From assembly GCF_000718305.1 (NCBI RefSeq), contig NZ_JOFQ01000008.1, forward strand, positions 496,001 through 560,000: a stretch of 64,000 nucleotides of DNA, read 5' to 3'. Numbering within the stretch: position 1 is the stretch's first letter; each line of letters begins with the position of its first letter. The notes under the pieces are model-generated. The model had not been told where the DNA came from and ran no database searches. It was given only the letters and a program-made list of their open reading frames with translations. This DNA is from Streptomyces niger. GTDB taxonomy: Bacteria; Actinomycetota; Actinomycetes; Streptomycetales; Streptomycetaceae. Shown piece after piece: positions 54,994-63,703 of the stretch. A program made the position numbers and the translations under genes.

Positions 54994-55135
54994 GCGGCCG
55001 ACCGCCCGACCGCGGTACTCGACCCGGCCGGACGGGGCACCCGTGCTGGAGCGGCAACTGACCACCGACGGGAACGAGCGGCTCCGCACCACACAGCACC
55101 ACACAGCAATGCGGCCGGGCAGCGGCGAAGGGTGA
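54986..55135 (+). CDS. Possible small ORF between kynA and kynU
   Basis: A 49-codon frame beginning MSERPTARPRYS overlaps the kynA stop codon by 8 bp and ends 8 bp before the kynureninase start. It is Arg- and Thr-rich with no domain. The overlap would allow coupled translation, but no independent ribosome site or homologue supports it; it may simply be a spacer. Confidence 0.25.
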   Translation: MSERPTARPRYSTRPDGAPVLERQLTTDGNERLRTTQHHTAMRPGSGEG

Positions 55136-55142
55136 CGACGAC

Positions 55143-56708
55143 GTGCAGCAGAACCAGAGCGCCGCAGACGGCGCGACGACCGGCGGTATGGGTGCGTCCG
55201 GGGTGACGGGCGGGGGCGTGGATGCGTCGTCCGGCGTAGCTGCCGGGGGCATGGATGTGCCCGGTGCGGCGACCGACAGAATCGATTCGCCCGGGGCGGC
55301 TGTCGGCGGGGTGGCCACCGGCGGTACGGTCGCCGGCCGTATGTCCACCGGCGGTACGGCCACCGGCGGTGTGGATTCGTCCGGCGCGGCGGACACCCTG
55401 GCCGGCCATGCCGTCGCCGAGGCCGCCCTCCGCGACGACCTCGCCGCCCACGCCGCGCGCAAGGACGCCGAGGATCCGCTGCGCGCCAAGCGGGCCGAGT
55501 TCGTGCTCGACGAAGCGGTCTACCTCGACGGCAACTCCCTCGGTGCCCTGCCCCACGCGGTCCCCGAGCGGGTCCGCGAGGTCATCGCCCGCGAATGGGG
55601 TGAGCTGCGCATCCGCTCCTGGTCGGAATCCGGCTGGTGGACCGCGCCCGAACGGATCGGCGACCGCATCGCCCCGCTCCTCGGCGCCGCCCCCGGTCAG
55701 GTCGTCGTCGGCGACTCCACCAGCATCAACGTCTTCAAGGCCCTGGTCGCCGCCGTACGCATGGCCAACGAGACCGGGCCGGCGGCCGGCGGCGTCCCCC
55801 GGGACGAGATCCTCGTCGACGCCGCGACGTTCCCGACCGACGGTTACATCGCCCGGTCCGCCGCCCGGCTCACCGGCTGCACCCTGCGCCCCGTCGAAGC
55901 CGCCCGGATGCCCGTCGAAGCGTCGGAGCGTACCGCCGCCGCGCTGGTCAACCACGTCGACTACCGCTCCGGCCGGATCAACGACCTGCCCGGCATCACC
56001 GCCGCCCTGCACGAAGCGGGCGCCCTCGCCGTCTGGGACCTCTGCCACAGCGCGGGCGCCCTGCCCGTCGACCTGGACGCGCACGGCGTGGACCTCGCCG
56101 TCGGCTGCACGTACAAGTACCTCAACGGCGGCCCCGGCGCCCCCGCCTACCTGTACATCCGCGCCGAGCACCAGCCGCGCTTCGACTCACCGCTGCCCGG
56201 CTGGAACTCCCACGCCGACCCCTTCGGCATGGACGCCGAGTACGTGCCGGCGCCGGGCGTCGAACGCGGCCGCGTCGGCACCCCGGACATCCTCTCGCTG
56301 CTCGCCCTGGAAGCCGCGCTGGAGGTCTGGGAAGGCGTCGCCATCGAGGACGTGCGCGCCAAGAGCCTCGCGCTCACCGACTTCTTCCTCGAATGCGTAC
56401 GGGCCTACGTCCCCCGCGGCCGGGTGCGGTCGGTCACCCCGGAACGGCACGACGAACGCGGCAGCCAGGTCGCCCTGGAATGCGCCGGGGCCACCGAGGT
56501 GATGGGCGAACTGATCCGGCACGGCGTGATCGGCGACTTCCGCCACCCCGACGTGCTGCGCTTCGGCTTCACCCCGCTCTACACCTCCTTCGCCGACGCG
56601 GAACGCGCCGCCCGGACCCTCGCCGAGATCCTGGCGTACGTCCCGGGCGACGGCAGCGCGTCCGCGGTCGCCGCGGGCGGCCCGGAAGAGGGCCCGGTCA
56701 CGGTATGA
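55143..56708 (+). CDS. kynU: Kynureninase with Gly/Ala/Thr-rich N-terminal extension
   Basis: A PLP enzyme that cleaves kynurenine to anthranilate and alanine. From about residue 84 the sequence is a normal kynureninase: VYLDGNSLGALP, GDSTSINVFKAL, NHVDYRSGRINDL, DLCHSAGALPVDL, the Schiff-base Lys325 in VGCTYKYLNGGPGAPAYLY, and a late DVLRFGFTPLY. The first 80 residues are a low-complexity run of GG, VGG and TATGG encoded by imperfect DNA repeats; the family does not have this, so an internal ATG (for example MSTGG or MDVPG) could be the real start. GAAGGGTGA precedes the GTG. The stop overlaps the hydrolase start (ATGA). Confidence 0.93.
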   Translation: MQQNQSAADGATTGGMGASGVTGGGVDASSGVAAGGMDVPGAATDRIDSPGAAVGGVATGGTVAGRMSTGGTATGGVDSSGAADTLAGHAVAEAALRDDLAAHAARKDAEDPLRAKRAEFVLDEAVYLDGNSLGALPHAVPERVREVIAREWGELRIRSWSESGWWTAPERIGDRIAPLLGAAPGQVVVGDSTSINVFKALVAAVRMANETGPAAGGVPRDEILVDAATFPTDGYIARSAARLTGCTLRPVEAARMPVEASERTAAALVNHVDYRSGRINDLPGITAALHEAGALAVWDLCHSAGALPVDLDAHGVDLAVGCTYKYLNGGPGAPAYLYIRAEHQPRFDSPLPGWNSHADPFGMDAEYVPAPGVERGRVGTPDILSLLALEAALEVWEGVAIEDVRAKSLALTDFFLECVRAYVPRGRVRSVTPERHDERGSQVALECAGATEVMGELIRHGVIGDFRHPDVLRFGFTPLYTSFADAERAARTLAEILAYVPGDGSASAVAAGGPEEGPVTV

Positions 56709-57832
56709 ACGCCCCGACCCCGGACGCGGAGGCCGCGCTGTCGGGTCTCCGGCCCGCTGCGCCGGTGGGGGAGGAAGCCGCGCTCTTGGGCCTCCCGCCC
56801 GTCGCGCCGGACGACCGTCTCGTCTACGGCGACCACCCGGACCAGGTCGTCGACCTGTACCGGCCGCCGACCACGGCACCTGCCCTTACGCCCACGGTGT
56901 CCGGCCCGCCGACCATGGCCCCTGCCCTGTCGCCCACGCCCCCTGCCCTGTCGTCCACGGCACCTGCTCCGCCGGCCGGCGGCCGCACCGCGCCGCTGGT
57001 CGTGCTGTTGCACGGCGGCTTCTGGCGCGTGGCGTACGACCGTACGCACCTGTCACCGGCGGCCGCCGCGCTGGCCCGGAACGGCCTGCACGTCGCGCTC
57101 GCCGAGTACCGCAGGGCCGGCGGAGGCGGCGGCCTGCCGGAGACGTTCGACGATGTGACCGAGGCGGTACGGACGGCGGTCGCCGCGGCACCCGCCGGCA
57201 CTCCCGTGCTCGTCGCCGGCCACTCCGCCGGCGGCCACCTCGCCCTCTGGGCCGCCGCCCACCCCGGCCCGGTCACCGCGGTCGTCGCCCTCGCCCCGGT
57301 AGCCGATCTCGCCCGCGCCCACGACCTGCGGCTGAGCAACGGCGCGGTGGCGGAGTTCCTGAGCGGCGGCACGCCCGCACCGCTCGCGCCGGCGGCGCTG
57401 ACGGCACGCATCGCCGAGACCGACCCCGTACGGCTGCCACCCCGTGTACCGGTGACGCTCCTGCACGGCACGGACGACCCCGACGTACCGGTGGAACTGT
57501 CGCGACGGTACGCGAAGGCGCACGGCAGCGGCCTGTTCGGGGACACCGCCGGGACCGGCGCCGGCGGCGCATGCGGGGACTCCGGCAACGGAACCGGTGG
57601 CGGCGCACCCGTCGTCCTGCGCGAACTCCCTGGTGTGGGGCACTACGCCGCCGTCACACCCGGCACGGACGCGTTCGCCGCGCTGCACGAGGCGCTGGTC
57701 AGCGCGGCGGGAGCCACGCGGGGAGCCGGGGCGGGGCCGCACCGGAACGCGCTGCGCCGGGTCGGGGCCGTACCGGATTCCGCTGCGGAAGTCACCCCGG
57801 ACGACGGGCGATCCGGCCGTACCGGCCCCTGA
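56705..57832 (+). CDS. Alpha/beta hydrolase, probable kynurenine formamidase
   Basis: A 375-residue hydrolase that by context removes formate from N-formylkynurenine. Seen: LYGDHPDQVVDLYRP (a start typical of esterase-type formamidases), HGGFWR (the HGGxW oxyanion motif), the nucleophile GHSAGGHLA, the acid in GTDDPDVP and the His in GVGHYAAV. Two low-complexity inserts, a Pro/Ala/Thr run at about 60-95 and a Gly-rich one near residue 290, lengthen it. It overlaps kynU by 4 bp. It is not the metal-dependent KynB type, so the assignment rests on the operon and on the motifs. Confidence 0.85.
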   Translation: MNAPTPDAEAALSGLRPAAPVGEEAALLGLPPVAPDDRLVYGDHPDQVVDLYRPPTTAPALTPTVSGPPTMAPALSPTPPALSSTAPAPPAGGRTAPLVVLLHGGFWRVAYDRTHLSPAAAALARNGLHVALAEYRRAGGGGGLPETFDDVTEAVRTAVAAAPAGTPVLVAGHSAGGHLALWAAAHPGPVTAVVALAPVADLARAHDLRLSNGAVAEFLSGGTPAPLAPAALTARIAETDPVRLPPRVPVTLLHGTDDPDVPVELSRRYAKAHGSGLFGDTAGTGAGGACGDSGNGTGGGAPVVLRELPGVGHYAAVTPGTDAFAALHEALVSAAGATRGAGAGPHRNALRRVGAVPDSAAEVTPDDGRSGRTGP

Positions 57833-57865
57833 CCGGCGCCCCACCCGCGGCGGTACCGTCCCCCC

Positions 57866-59080
57866 ATGGCAGCCGTCGCCGCATTCGCCCCCTGGTCGCC
57901 CGAGTTCGTCGCCGACCCCTACCCCGGCCTCGCCGAACTGCGCGCCGCCGGCCGTGTGCACTACTTCCCGCCCTCCGACCAGTGGCTCGTACCGCACCAC
58001 GCCGACGTCGGCGCGCTCCTGCGGGACCGCCGTCTCGGCCGTACCTACCTGCACCGCTTCACCCACCAGGAATTCGGCCGCACCCCACCCCCGCCCGCGC
58101 ACGAGCCCTTCCACGCCCTCAACAGCAACTCCCTGCTCGACACGGAGGCCCCCGACCACACCCGGCTGCGCCGCCTGGTGTCCAAGGCGTTCACGCCCCG
58201 CACCGTCGAGCAACTGGCCCCCGTCGTCCGCACACTCGCCGAGGGACTGGTCGACGACTTCGTCACGGCGGGCGGCGGTGACCTGCTGACCGCGATCGCC
58301 GAGCCGCTCCCGGTCGCGGTCATCGCCGAGATGCTCGGCGTCCCCGAAGCCGACCGTCACCTGCTGCGCCCCTGGTCAGCCGCCATCTGTGGGATGTACG
58401 AGCTGAACCCGCCGGAGGAGACGGCACGCCGCGCGGTACAGGCCTCCCTCGAATTCTCCGCCTACCTCCGCGAACTCATCGCCACCCGGCGCAAGGACCC
58501 CGGCGACGACCTGATCAGCGGCCTGATCGCCGCCCACGACGAGGGCGACCGGCTGACCGAACAGGAAATGACCTCCACCTGCGCGCTGCTCCTCAACGCC
58601 GGCCACGAAGCCACCGTCAACACCACCACCAACGGCTGGCTCGCCCTCTTCCGGCACCCCGCGCAACTCGCCGCGCTCCGCGCCGCCCCGGACGCGCTGC
58701 TCCCCACCGCCATCGAGGAGCTGCTGCGGTACGCCACCCCGCTCCAGCTCTTCGAACGCTGGGTGCTCGACGACATCGAGATCGACGGCACGGTCATCCC
58801 GCGCGGCGCGGAGGTCGCCCTCCTCTTCGGCTCGGCCAACCGCGACCCGGCCCGCTTCGACCGGCCGGAGGAGCTGGACCTCGCCCGCCCGGACAACCCG
58901 CACGTCACCCTCGGTGCCGGTATCCACTACTGCCTGGGCGCCCCGCTCGCCCGCCTGGAACTGGCCGCCTCCTTCGGCGCCCTCCTCCGTGCCGCCCCGG
59001 CCCTCCGTCTCGCCACCGAACCCTCCTGGAAGCCGAACTTCGTGATCAGGGGAGTGCGGGAACTGCTGGTGGAGATCTGA
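57866..59080 (+). CDS. Cytochrome P450 (third in window)
   Basis: A 404-residue soluble P450 with all invariant residues: I-helix LNAGHEATVNT, K-helix EELLR, and heme loop LGAGIHYCLGAPLARLE. It resembles the CYP107/105-type oxygenases that tailor secondary metabolites or degrade small substrates. It begins 33 bp after the kyn operon hydrolase on the same strand. TACCGT lies 7 nt before the ATG and there is no ribosome site, so it probably has its own leaderless transcript. A link to tryptophan breakdown is possible but unproven. Confidence 0.9.
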   Translation: MAAVAAFAPWSPEFVADPYPGLAELRAAGRVHYFPPSDQWLVPHHADVGALLRDRRLGRTYLHRFTHQEFGRTPPPPAHEPFHALNSNSLLDTEAPDHTRLRRLVSKAFTPRTVEQLAPVVRTLAEGLVDDFVTAGGGDLLTAIAEPLPVAVIAEMLGVPEADRHLLRPWSAAICGMYELNPPEETARRAVQASLEFSAYLRELIATRRKDPGDDLISGLIAAHDEGDRLTEQEMTSTCALLLNAGHEATVNTTTNGWLALFRHPAQLAALRAAPDALLPTAIEELLRYATPLQLFERWVLDDIEIDGTVIPRGAEVALLFGSANRDPARFDRPEELDLARPDNPHVTLGAGIHYCLGAPLARLELAASFGALLRAAPALRLATEPSWKPNFVIRGVRELLVEI

Positions 59081-59186
59081 GGAAGGGGGGTGGGGGCTGG
59101 GCGTTGCGGATTGGGGGCTGTGGGGTGCGGGTTGCGGGTCGAGGGTTTGGGGTTGGGAGTTGTGGGCTGTGGGCTGGAGCTGAGGG
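59081..59186 (+). repeat. G-rich low-complexity tract (possible G-quadruplex)
   Basis: After the P450 stop codon the plus strand carries many G runs of 3-6 with short spacers, such as TTGGGGGCTGTGGGGTGCGGG and two near-copies of GTGGGCTG. It has no coding potential. It could form G-quadruplexes in the RNA or DNA. Confidence 0.7.
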
Positions 59187-59319
59187 CTCCCGCCTCGCGG
59201 TAATGCGGACGCCGGAACCCGCGGCCGGCCGCCGTCGGCGTGTAGTACTTGAGACGGACCCGCACAGATCCCCATCGGGCCGGACGCCACCGACCGTCTC
59301 CGTACATACGGTGGGGTGC

Positions 59320-61143
59320 GTGAACAAGAAACCTCAGTCTGTGGAGGGCGCGGGCGGCGCGTACGGTGCGGACAACGCGTATAGCGCGCATGGCGCGCAT
59401 GGCGCGGACGATGCGTATGGCGCGTACGGCGCGGGTGGCGCGGACGGCGCACGCCGGAAGCAGGGCGACGCCGGGTACGCCCGTGCCGGCGGGCACCCCG
59501 AAGCACGCATTGTGAGCGGTGTGCTGAGCGGCCTCCGCCGGGACCTGTTCTCCCACCCCTTCGCCTTCCGTCCGCTGCCCCCGCTGGACGCCGACCGGGT
59601 GGCCGGCTGGGTGCCGTGGATGCCGCCCCGGACGAGCCGCTACCTGCGTTGGTTCCCGCACGCGCTGGTCCTCGGCTACGCCTTCGTGCTGCTGATGTTC
59701 GCCACCCAGGCGGTCAGCGTCGGGCCGCCGCTGATCGTGCTGATCTTCGGCGTACTCGTGGCGGGCCCGCCGGCGATGACGCTCGTCCGGCCGGTGGGTG
59801 CTTTCTGGGTGTCGCTGCTGGCCGTGTGCTTCGGGATACTCGGCGGCGGTGGAGGCGCCTGGCTGTTCTCCGTCATGGGGCACCTCGCGACGATGACCCT
59901 GGTGGTCCTGCGCACCCGGCCTCGGCTGGCGCCGGAGATGTGGGCGGTGACGTTCGCCGTGCTCACGCCGGGAGTCGTCGTGCTGGGTAGCGACACCGGC
60001 CTGCTGCCGCAGGTGGCCTTGGCGAACGGGGTCGTCCTGCTCGCGGCCGCGGCCGTTCGTGCCTGGCGCGAGGAACGGCAGCAGGTCGAGGAGACCCGTA
60101 CGGTCACGGCGGTGGAACGGTCGCGGCGCACCACGTTGGAGGAGCGCGCGACCATCGCCCGCGAGCTGCACGACGTCGTCGCGCACCACATGTCGGTCAT
60201 CGCCATTCAGGCCGAGGCGGCGCCGTACCGTGTGCGTGACACGCCTCCCGAGCTGGCCACCGCCTTCTCGACCATCCGCGAGAACGCCGTCGCCGCGCTC
60301 ACCGAACTGCGGCGCATCCTGGGCGTCGTACGGTCCGAGGACCCGGACGCCTTCGCCGGCCCCGAGGCACCCCAGCCCACCCTTGCCGACCTGGACGGTC
60401 TGCTGGACAGCGTGCGTGGGGCGGGGCTCAGCGTCACGGCCGTCGTCACCGGCGCGGTCCGGCAACTTCCGCAGGGCGTCGAGCTGTCGGCGTACCGGAT
60501 CATCCAGGAGGCGCTGAGCAACACGCTGCGGCATGCGCCGGGCGCCGAGGCCCAGGTGGAGGTCGCCTACGTACTCGGTGGGCTCGGCCTCCGCGTCGTC
60601 AACGGCCCCGCGAACCGCCTGGCCAAGCCCTCGCCCGGTGCAGGCCACGGCGTCCTCGGGATGCATGAACGCGTCGGCATGCTCAACGGCGAGATGACCA
60701 ACGGCCCGACCGCGGACGGCGGCTACGAGGTCGCGGTCTTCCTCCCGGCAGCCTCCACACCGGACAACAGCGACACGTCGGCCCCTGGAGCGTCGAGAAC
60801 GACGGCAGCGTCGAGAACGCCCGGAACGTCGGGGGCGACCGGAGCGTCAGGGACGATCGGAGTATCGGAGGCGGCTGGAGCATCCGGCGGGCTCGGGACG
60901 CCCGATGGCCGCGGGGCATACGGTGGCCACGGGTCGCCCGGTGGCAGTCCGATTCCTGGTACGAAGGAGCCGTCACCCACCCGTCCGATGCGGCACCCCA
61001 CCACCGGACAGCAGCCCACCGATGCGCAGCCCACCGCTTCACAGTCCGCCGATTCGCTGCCCACCAATTCCCAGTCCGCCGATGCACAGTCCACCGTGTC
61101 GCTGAACAAGCCGGACACCCCGCCGGAGAGGCCGCAGGAATGA
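59320..61143 (+). CDS. NarL-type sensor histidine kinase with low-complexity ends
   Basis: A 607-residue two-component sensor. Residues 1-60 are low-complexity (Ala/Gly/Tyr/Asp/His). Residues about 100-245 hold five hydrophobic helices with almost no outside loops, so it probably senses within the membrane. Then come HisKA_3, with phospho-accepting His284 in ARELHDVVAHHMS, and a HATPase with N-box EALSNTLRHAP and G-box GAGHGVLGMHER. The last about 125 residues are a disordered Ser/Thr/Ala/Pro tail. Start: GTG 7 nt after TACGGT with no ribosome site, so probably leaderless. The stop overlaps the response-regulator start. Confidence 0.9.
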   Translation: MNKKPQSVEGAGGAYGADNAYSAHGAHGADDAYGAYGAGGADGARRKQGDAGYARAGGHPEARIVSGVLSGLRRDLFSHPFAFRPLPPLDADRVAGWVPWMPPRTSRYLRWFPHALVLGYAFVLLMFATQAVSVGPPLIVLIFGVLVAGPPAMTLVRPVGAFWVSLLAVCFGILGGGGGAWLFSVMGHLATMTLVVLRTRPRLAPEMWAVTFAVLTPGVVVLGSDTGLLPQVALANGVVLLAAAAVRAWREERQQVEETRTVTAVERSRRTTLEERATIARELHDVVAHHMSVIAIQAEAAPYRVRDTPPELATAFSTIRENAVAALTELRRILGVVRSEDPDAFAGPEAPQPTLADLDGLLDSVRGAGLSVTAVVTGAVRQLPQGVELSAYRIIQEALSNTLRHAPGAEAQVEVAYVLGGLGLRVVNGPANRLAKPSPGAGHGVLGMHERVGMLNGEMTNGPTADGGYEVAVFLPAASTPDNSDTSAPGASRTTAASRTPGTSGATGASGTIGVSEAAGASGGLGTPDGRGAYGGHGSPGGSPIPGTKEPSPTRPMRHPTTGQQPTDAQPTASQSADSLPTNSQSADAQSTVSLNKPDTPPERPQE

Positions 61144-61796
61144 TCAGGGTTCTGATCGTCGACGACCAGGTGATGGTCCGCGAGGGCTTCTCGGTCCTCC
61201 TCAACGCGATGCCGGACATCGAGGTCGTCGGCGAGGCGGTGAACGGCCGCGACGCGGTCGCCCAGGTCGCCGCGCTCCACCCGGACGTCGTCCTGATGGA
61301 CATCCGCATGCCGGAGGTCAACGGCCTCGACGCCACTCGCGAGATCGTCGCCGCCGACGCGGATGCCAAGGTGTTGGTGCTGACCACCTTCGACCTGGAC
61401 GAGTACGTCTACCAAGCGCTCCGCGTGGGAGCCAGCGGCTTCCTCCTCAAGGACGCCTCCGCCGGCCAGTTGGCGGAGGGCGTACGGATCGTCGCGTCCG
61501 GCGAAGCACTTCTCGCGCCGACCGTCACCAAGCGACTGATCTCGGAGTTCTCCCGGCTGGGCGCGCCCCGGCCGCCCGCCCAGGACCGCGTCGCCGACCT
61601 CACGGAACGGGAGACGGAGGTCCTGGTGCTGGTCGCTCAGGGCCTGTCGAACGGTGAGATCGCCGCCCACCTCGTCGTCGCCGAATCCACGATCAAGACG
61701 CATGTGAGCCGCATCCTGGTGAAGCTCGGCCTCCGCGACCGCACTCAGGCCGCCGTCTTCGCCTACGAAACCGGCCTGGTGACGCCCGGCCTCTGA
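61140..61796 (+). CDS. NarL/LuxR-family response regulator
   Basis: A 218-residue DNA-binding response regulator paired with the kinase before it (ATGA overlap). Receiver domain: acidic pocket D8-D9, phospho-acceptor Asp54 in VVLMDIRMPEVNG, and a Lys in FLLKDASAG. Output domain: LuxR-type LTERETEVLVLVAQGLSNGEIAAHLVVAESTIKTHVSRIL. The nearest possible targets are the convergent ABC exporter genes, in keeping with antibiotic- or bilayer-stress-sensing systems of this type. That link is inferred from position only. Confidence 0.95.
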   Translation: MIRVLIVDDQVMVREGFSVLLNAMPDIEVVGEAVNGRDAVAQVAALHPDVVLMDIRMPEVNGLDATREIVAADADAKVLVLTTFDLDEYVYQALRVGASGFLLKDASAGQLAEGVRIVASGEALLAPTVTKRLISEFSRLGAPRPPAQDRVADLTERETEVLVLVAQGLSNGEIAAHLVVAESTIKTHVSRILVKLGLRDRTQAAVFAYETGLVTPGL

Positions 61797-61882
61797 ACCA
61801 CCGCCCCGGGGCGAGTCTCTGGCTCCGGGGCGCGAGCCGTCGCCTCCCGCCCCCCCCGGGACCGCAGTCGGCGGACCCCGAA

Positions 61883-61907
61883 CGATATCCACAGGGTGTG
61901 GATATCG
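61883..61907. other. Inverted repeat containing two DnaA-box-like 9-mers
   Basis: CGATATCCACA-GGG-TGTGGATATCG is a perfect 11-bp inverted repeat. Each arm ends with TATCCACA, one base from the E. coli DnaA box TTATCCACA in 9-mer form. It lies between the convergent response-regulator and permease genes, so it may only be a terminator. Confidence 0.5.
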
Positions 61908-61943
61908 CTGTGGGTCAGGGAGAAAGCCCCGACCAGCACGCCC

Positions 61944-62013
61944 ACCGGCCGGCCGGGGCGGACCTCACACCGGCCGGCCGGGGGCGGCCCTTCATCGGCC
62001 GGCCGGGGGCGGG
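61944..62013. repeat. Triplicated CGGCCGGCCGGGG motif
   Basis: Three near-identical copies of CGGCCGGCCGGGG(G)CGG stand about 25 bp apart in the convergent gap before the permease stop codon. CGGCCGGCCG is self-complementary, so each copy can form a small hairpin. Confidence 0.65.
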
Positions 62014-62065
62014 CCCCACCCCCGTTTCCGGGCCCGTCCCGCCGCCCCCGTAGGTCACTTCGACG

Positions 62066-63703
62066 TCACCCCATGTCCCGGCGCTTCGCCCCCACGAGGC
62101 CGAGGGTCGTGCTCACGGCGGCTATGAGCAGCAGCCATACGAAGGGGGTCGCCGTCACGTCGCCGCCCGGGAGCTTCGGGAGGTGGCTGAAGGGGGAGAG
62201 GTCCATCGCCCACTGCGGAAGATCGAGCGCGGGGCCGATCCAGCCGAGGGCCAGGGACACCCCGACCAGCCCCCAGGCCGCCGTGGCGAGCTTCGGGAGG
62301 ACGCCGAACAGGAAGGTGGCGAGCCCGGTCAGGACCCAGACCGCCGGTATCTGCGCCAGCGTCGCACCCACGATGGGGCCGAACCGTCCGCCCATGTCAC
62401 CGGTGGTGCTCCCGTACCCGATCGCCAGCCCCACTCCGCCGGCAGCCAGCACCACGCCCGTGCCGAGGAACGCGACCACCAGGTGGCTCGCCACCCAGCG
62501 CAGCCGTCCGACCGCGCCGGCCAGTACCGGTTCGGCCCGGTCGCCGGTCTCCTCACCGCGCAACCGCAGCACCGCGCCCGTCGCGTAGAGGGCCGCGACC
62601 ATGCCCAGCATGCCGGCCATGGTGGCCAGGAACGTGTCGGTCAGCGCCTGGGCGCCGCCCATCCGTTCCAGGATCTGCCGGGTCTGTTCGTTGTCGCCGA
62701 CCATGTCGGGGGCGCCGTTGGCGATGCCACCGAACACCCCGCCGGCCACCACGAATCCGATCGTCCAGCCGAGCAGTGTCATGCGCTGGAGTCGCCAGGC
62801 GAGGCCGAACGCGCCGTTCAGTGACGCCGGCGCACGGGCCGGCCCCGGCCGCGCGGGCAGGAAGCTCATCCCGAGGTCGCGCCGCGCGGTCAGTGCGTAC
62901 CCGGCGTATGCCGTGGCGCCCGTGCCGGCGGCCAACAGCAGGAGTACCCACCAGCGTTCGTCGGCGTAGGCCCGAAGATGCTGGGACCAGCCGATCGGCG
63001 AGATCCACGTCAGCGGCGAGGACCCGTCGGCGGTCGCGGCGTCGCCCGCGGCCCGCAGGACGAAGGCGAGCCCCACGACGGCGCCCGTCAGACCCTTGGC
63101 GAGCCGTGCGCTCTCGGTGAGTTGTGCGGCGATGGTGGCGACGCCCGCGAAGAAGATGCCGCAACCGCCGATGGCCAGGCCGAGCGCCAACGAGCCCGCG
63201 GCCGGTTGACCTGAGGCGGTGAGGCCGGCGCCGATGACCAGCGCCAGGGCGATGTTGGCGAGGAACGCGGTCAGCAGGGCGGCGGTGATCGGCGCGCGGC
63301 GGCCGACCATGGCCGCCGACAGCATTTCCTGACGGCCCGTCTCCTCTTCCTCCCTGGTGTGCCGTACGACGATGAGCAGGCTCATCACGGCGGCGAGCAC
63401 CGCTCCGAAGCCGGCCATGCGCCAGGCGACCAGTCCGCCGATCGAATCGCCGAACACCGGCCCGTACAGCGCGCGCATGGAGGCGTTGGCGTTCATCGAC
63501 CGGGCCAGCTCGGAGCGCTGGGCCGCGGTGTCGTAGAGCGCTTCGAAGGAGCCGCCCAGGCTTGCCACCGTCAGCCCGAGCAGCAGGACCCACAGCGGGA
63601 TCATCAGCCGGTCGCGACGCAGGGCGAGGCGGAGCAGGGTGCCGGTGCCGGCCAGGTCGCGGGTCCCGCTCCGGACGGCGGGGCCGGCGAGTACGGCGGT
63701 CAT
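62066..63703 (-). CDS. ABC exporter permease (polyketide-antibiotic exporter type)
   Basis: A 545-residue permease with about twelve hydrophobic helices in two halves, the second opening near LNGAFGLAWRLQRMTLLGWTIGF. It resembles the large single-chain permeases of Streptomyces antibiotic self-resistance exporters such as the tetronasin TnrB3 type. Charged motifs include RHTREEEETGRQEML and LRLRGEETGDRAEPVLAG, one per half, which are typical of this group. Its ATG overlaps the stop of the ATPase gene (ATGA), so the two form one operon. The exported compound is unknown. Confidence 0.9.
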   Translation of the reverse strand: MTAVLAGPAVRSGTRDLAGTGTLLRLALRRDRLMIPLWVLLLGLTVASLGGSFEALYDTAAQRSELARSMNANASMRALYGPVFGDSIGGLVAWRMAGFGAVLAAVMSLLIVVRHTREEEETGRQEMLSAAMVGRRAPITAALLTAFLANIALALVIGAGLTASGQPAAGSLALGLAIGGCGIFFAGVATIAAQLTESARLAKGLTGAVVGLAFVLRAAGDAATADGSSPLTWISPIGWSQHLRAYADERWWVLLLLAAGTGATAYAGYALTARRDLGMSFLPARPGPARAPASLNGAFGLAWRLQRMTLLGWTIGFVVAGGVFGGIANGAPDMVGDNEQTRQILERMGGAQALTDTFLATMAGMLGMVAALYATGAVLRLRGEETGDRAEPVLAGAVGRLRWVASHLVVAFLGTGVVLAAGGVGLAIGYGSTTGDMGGRFGPIVGATLAQIPAVWVLTGLATFLFGVLPKLATAAWGLVGVSLALGWIGPALDLPQWAMDLSPFSHLPKLPGGDVTATPFVWLLLIAAVSTTLGLVGAKRRDMG

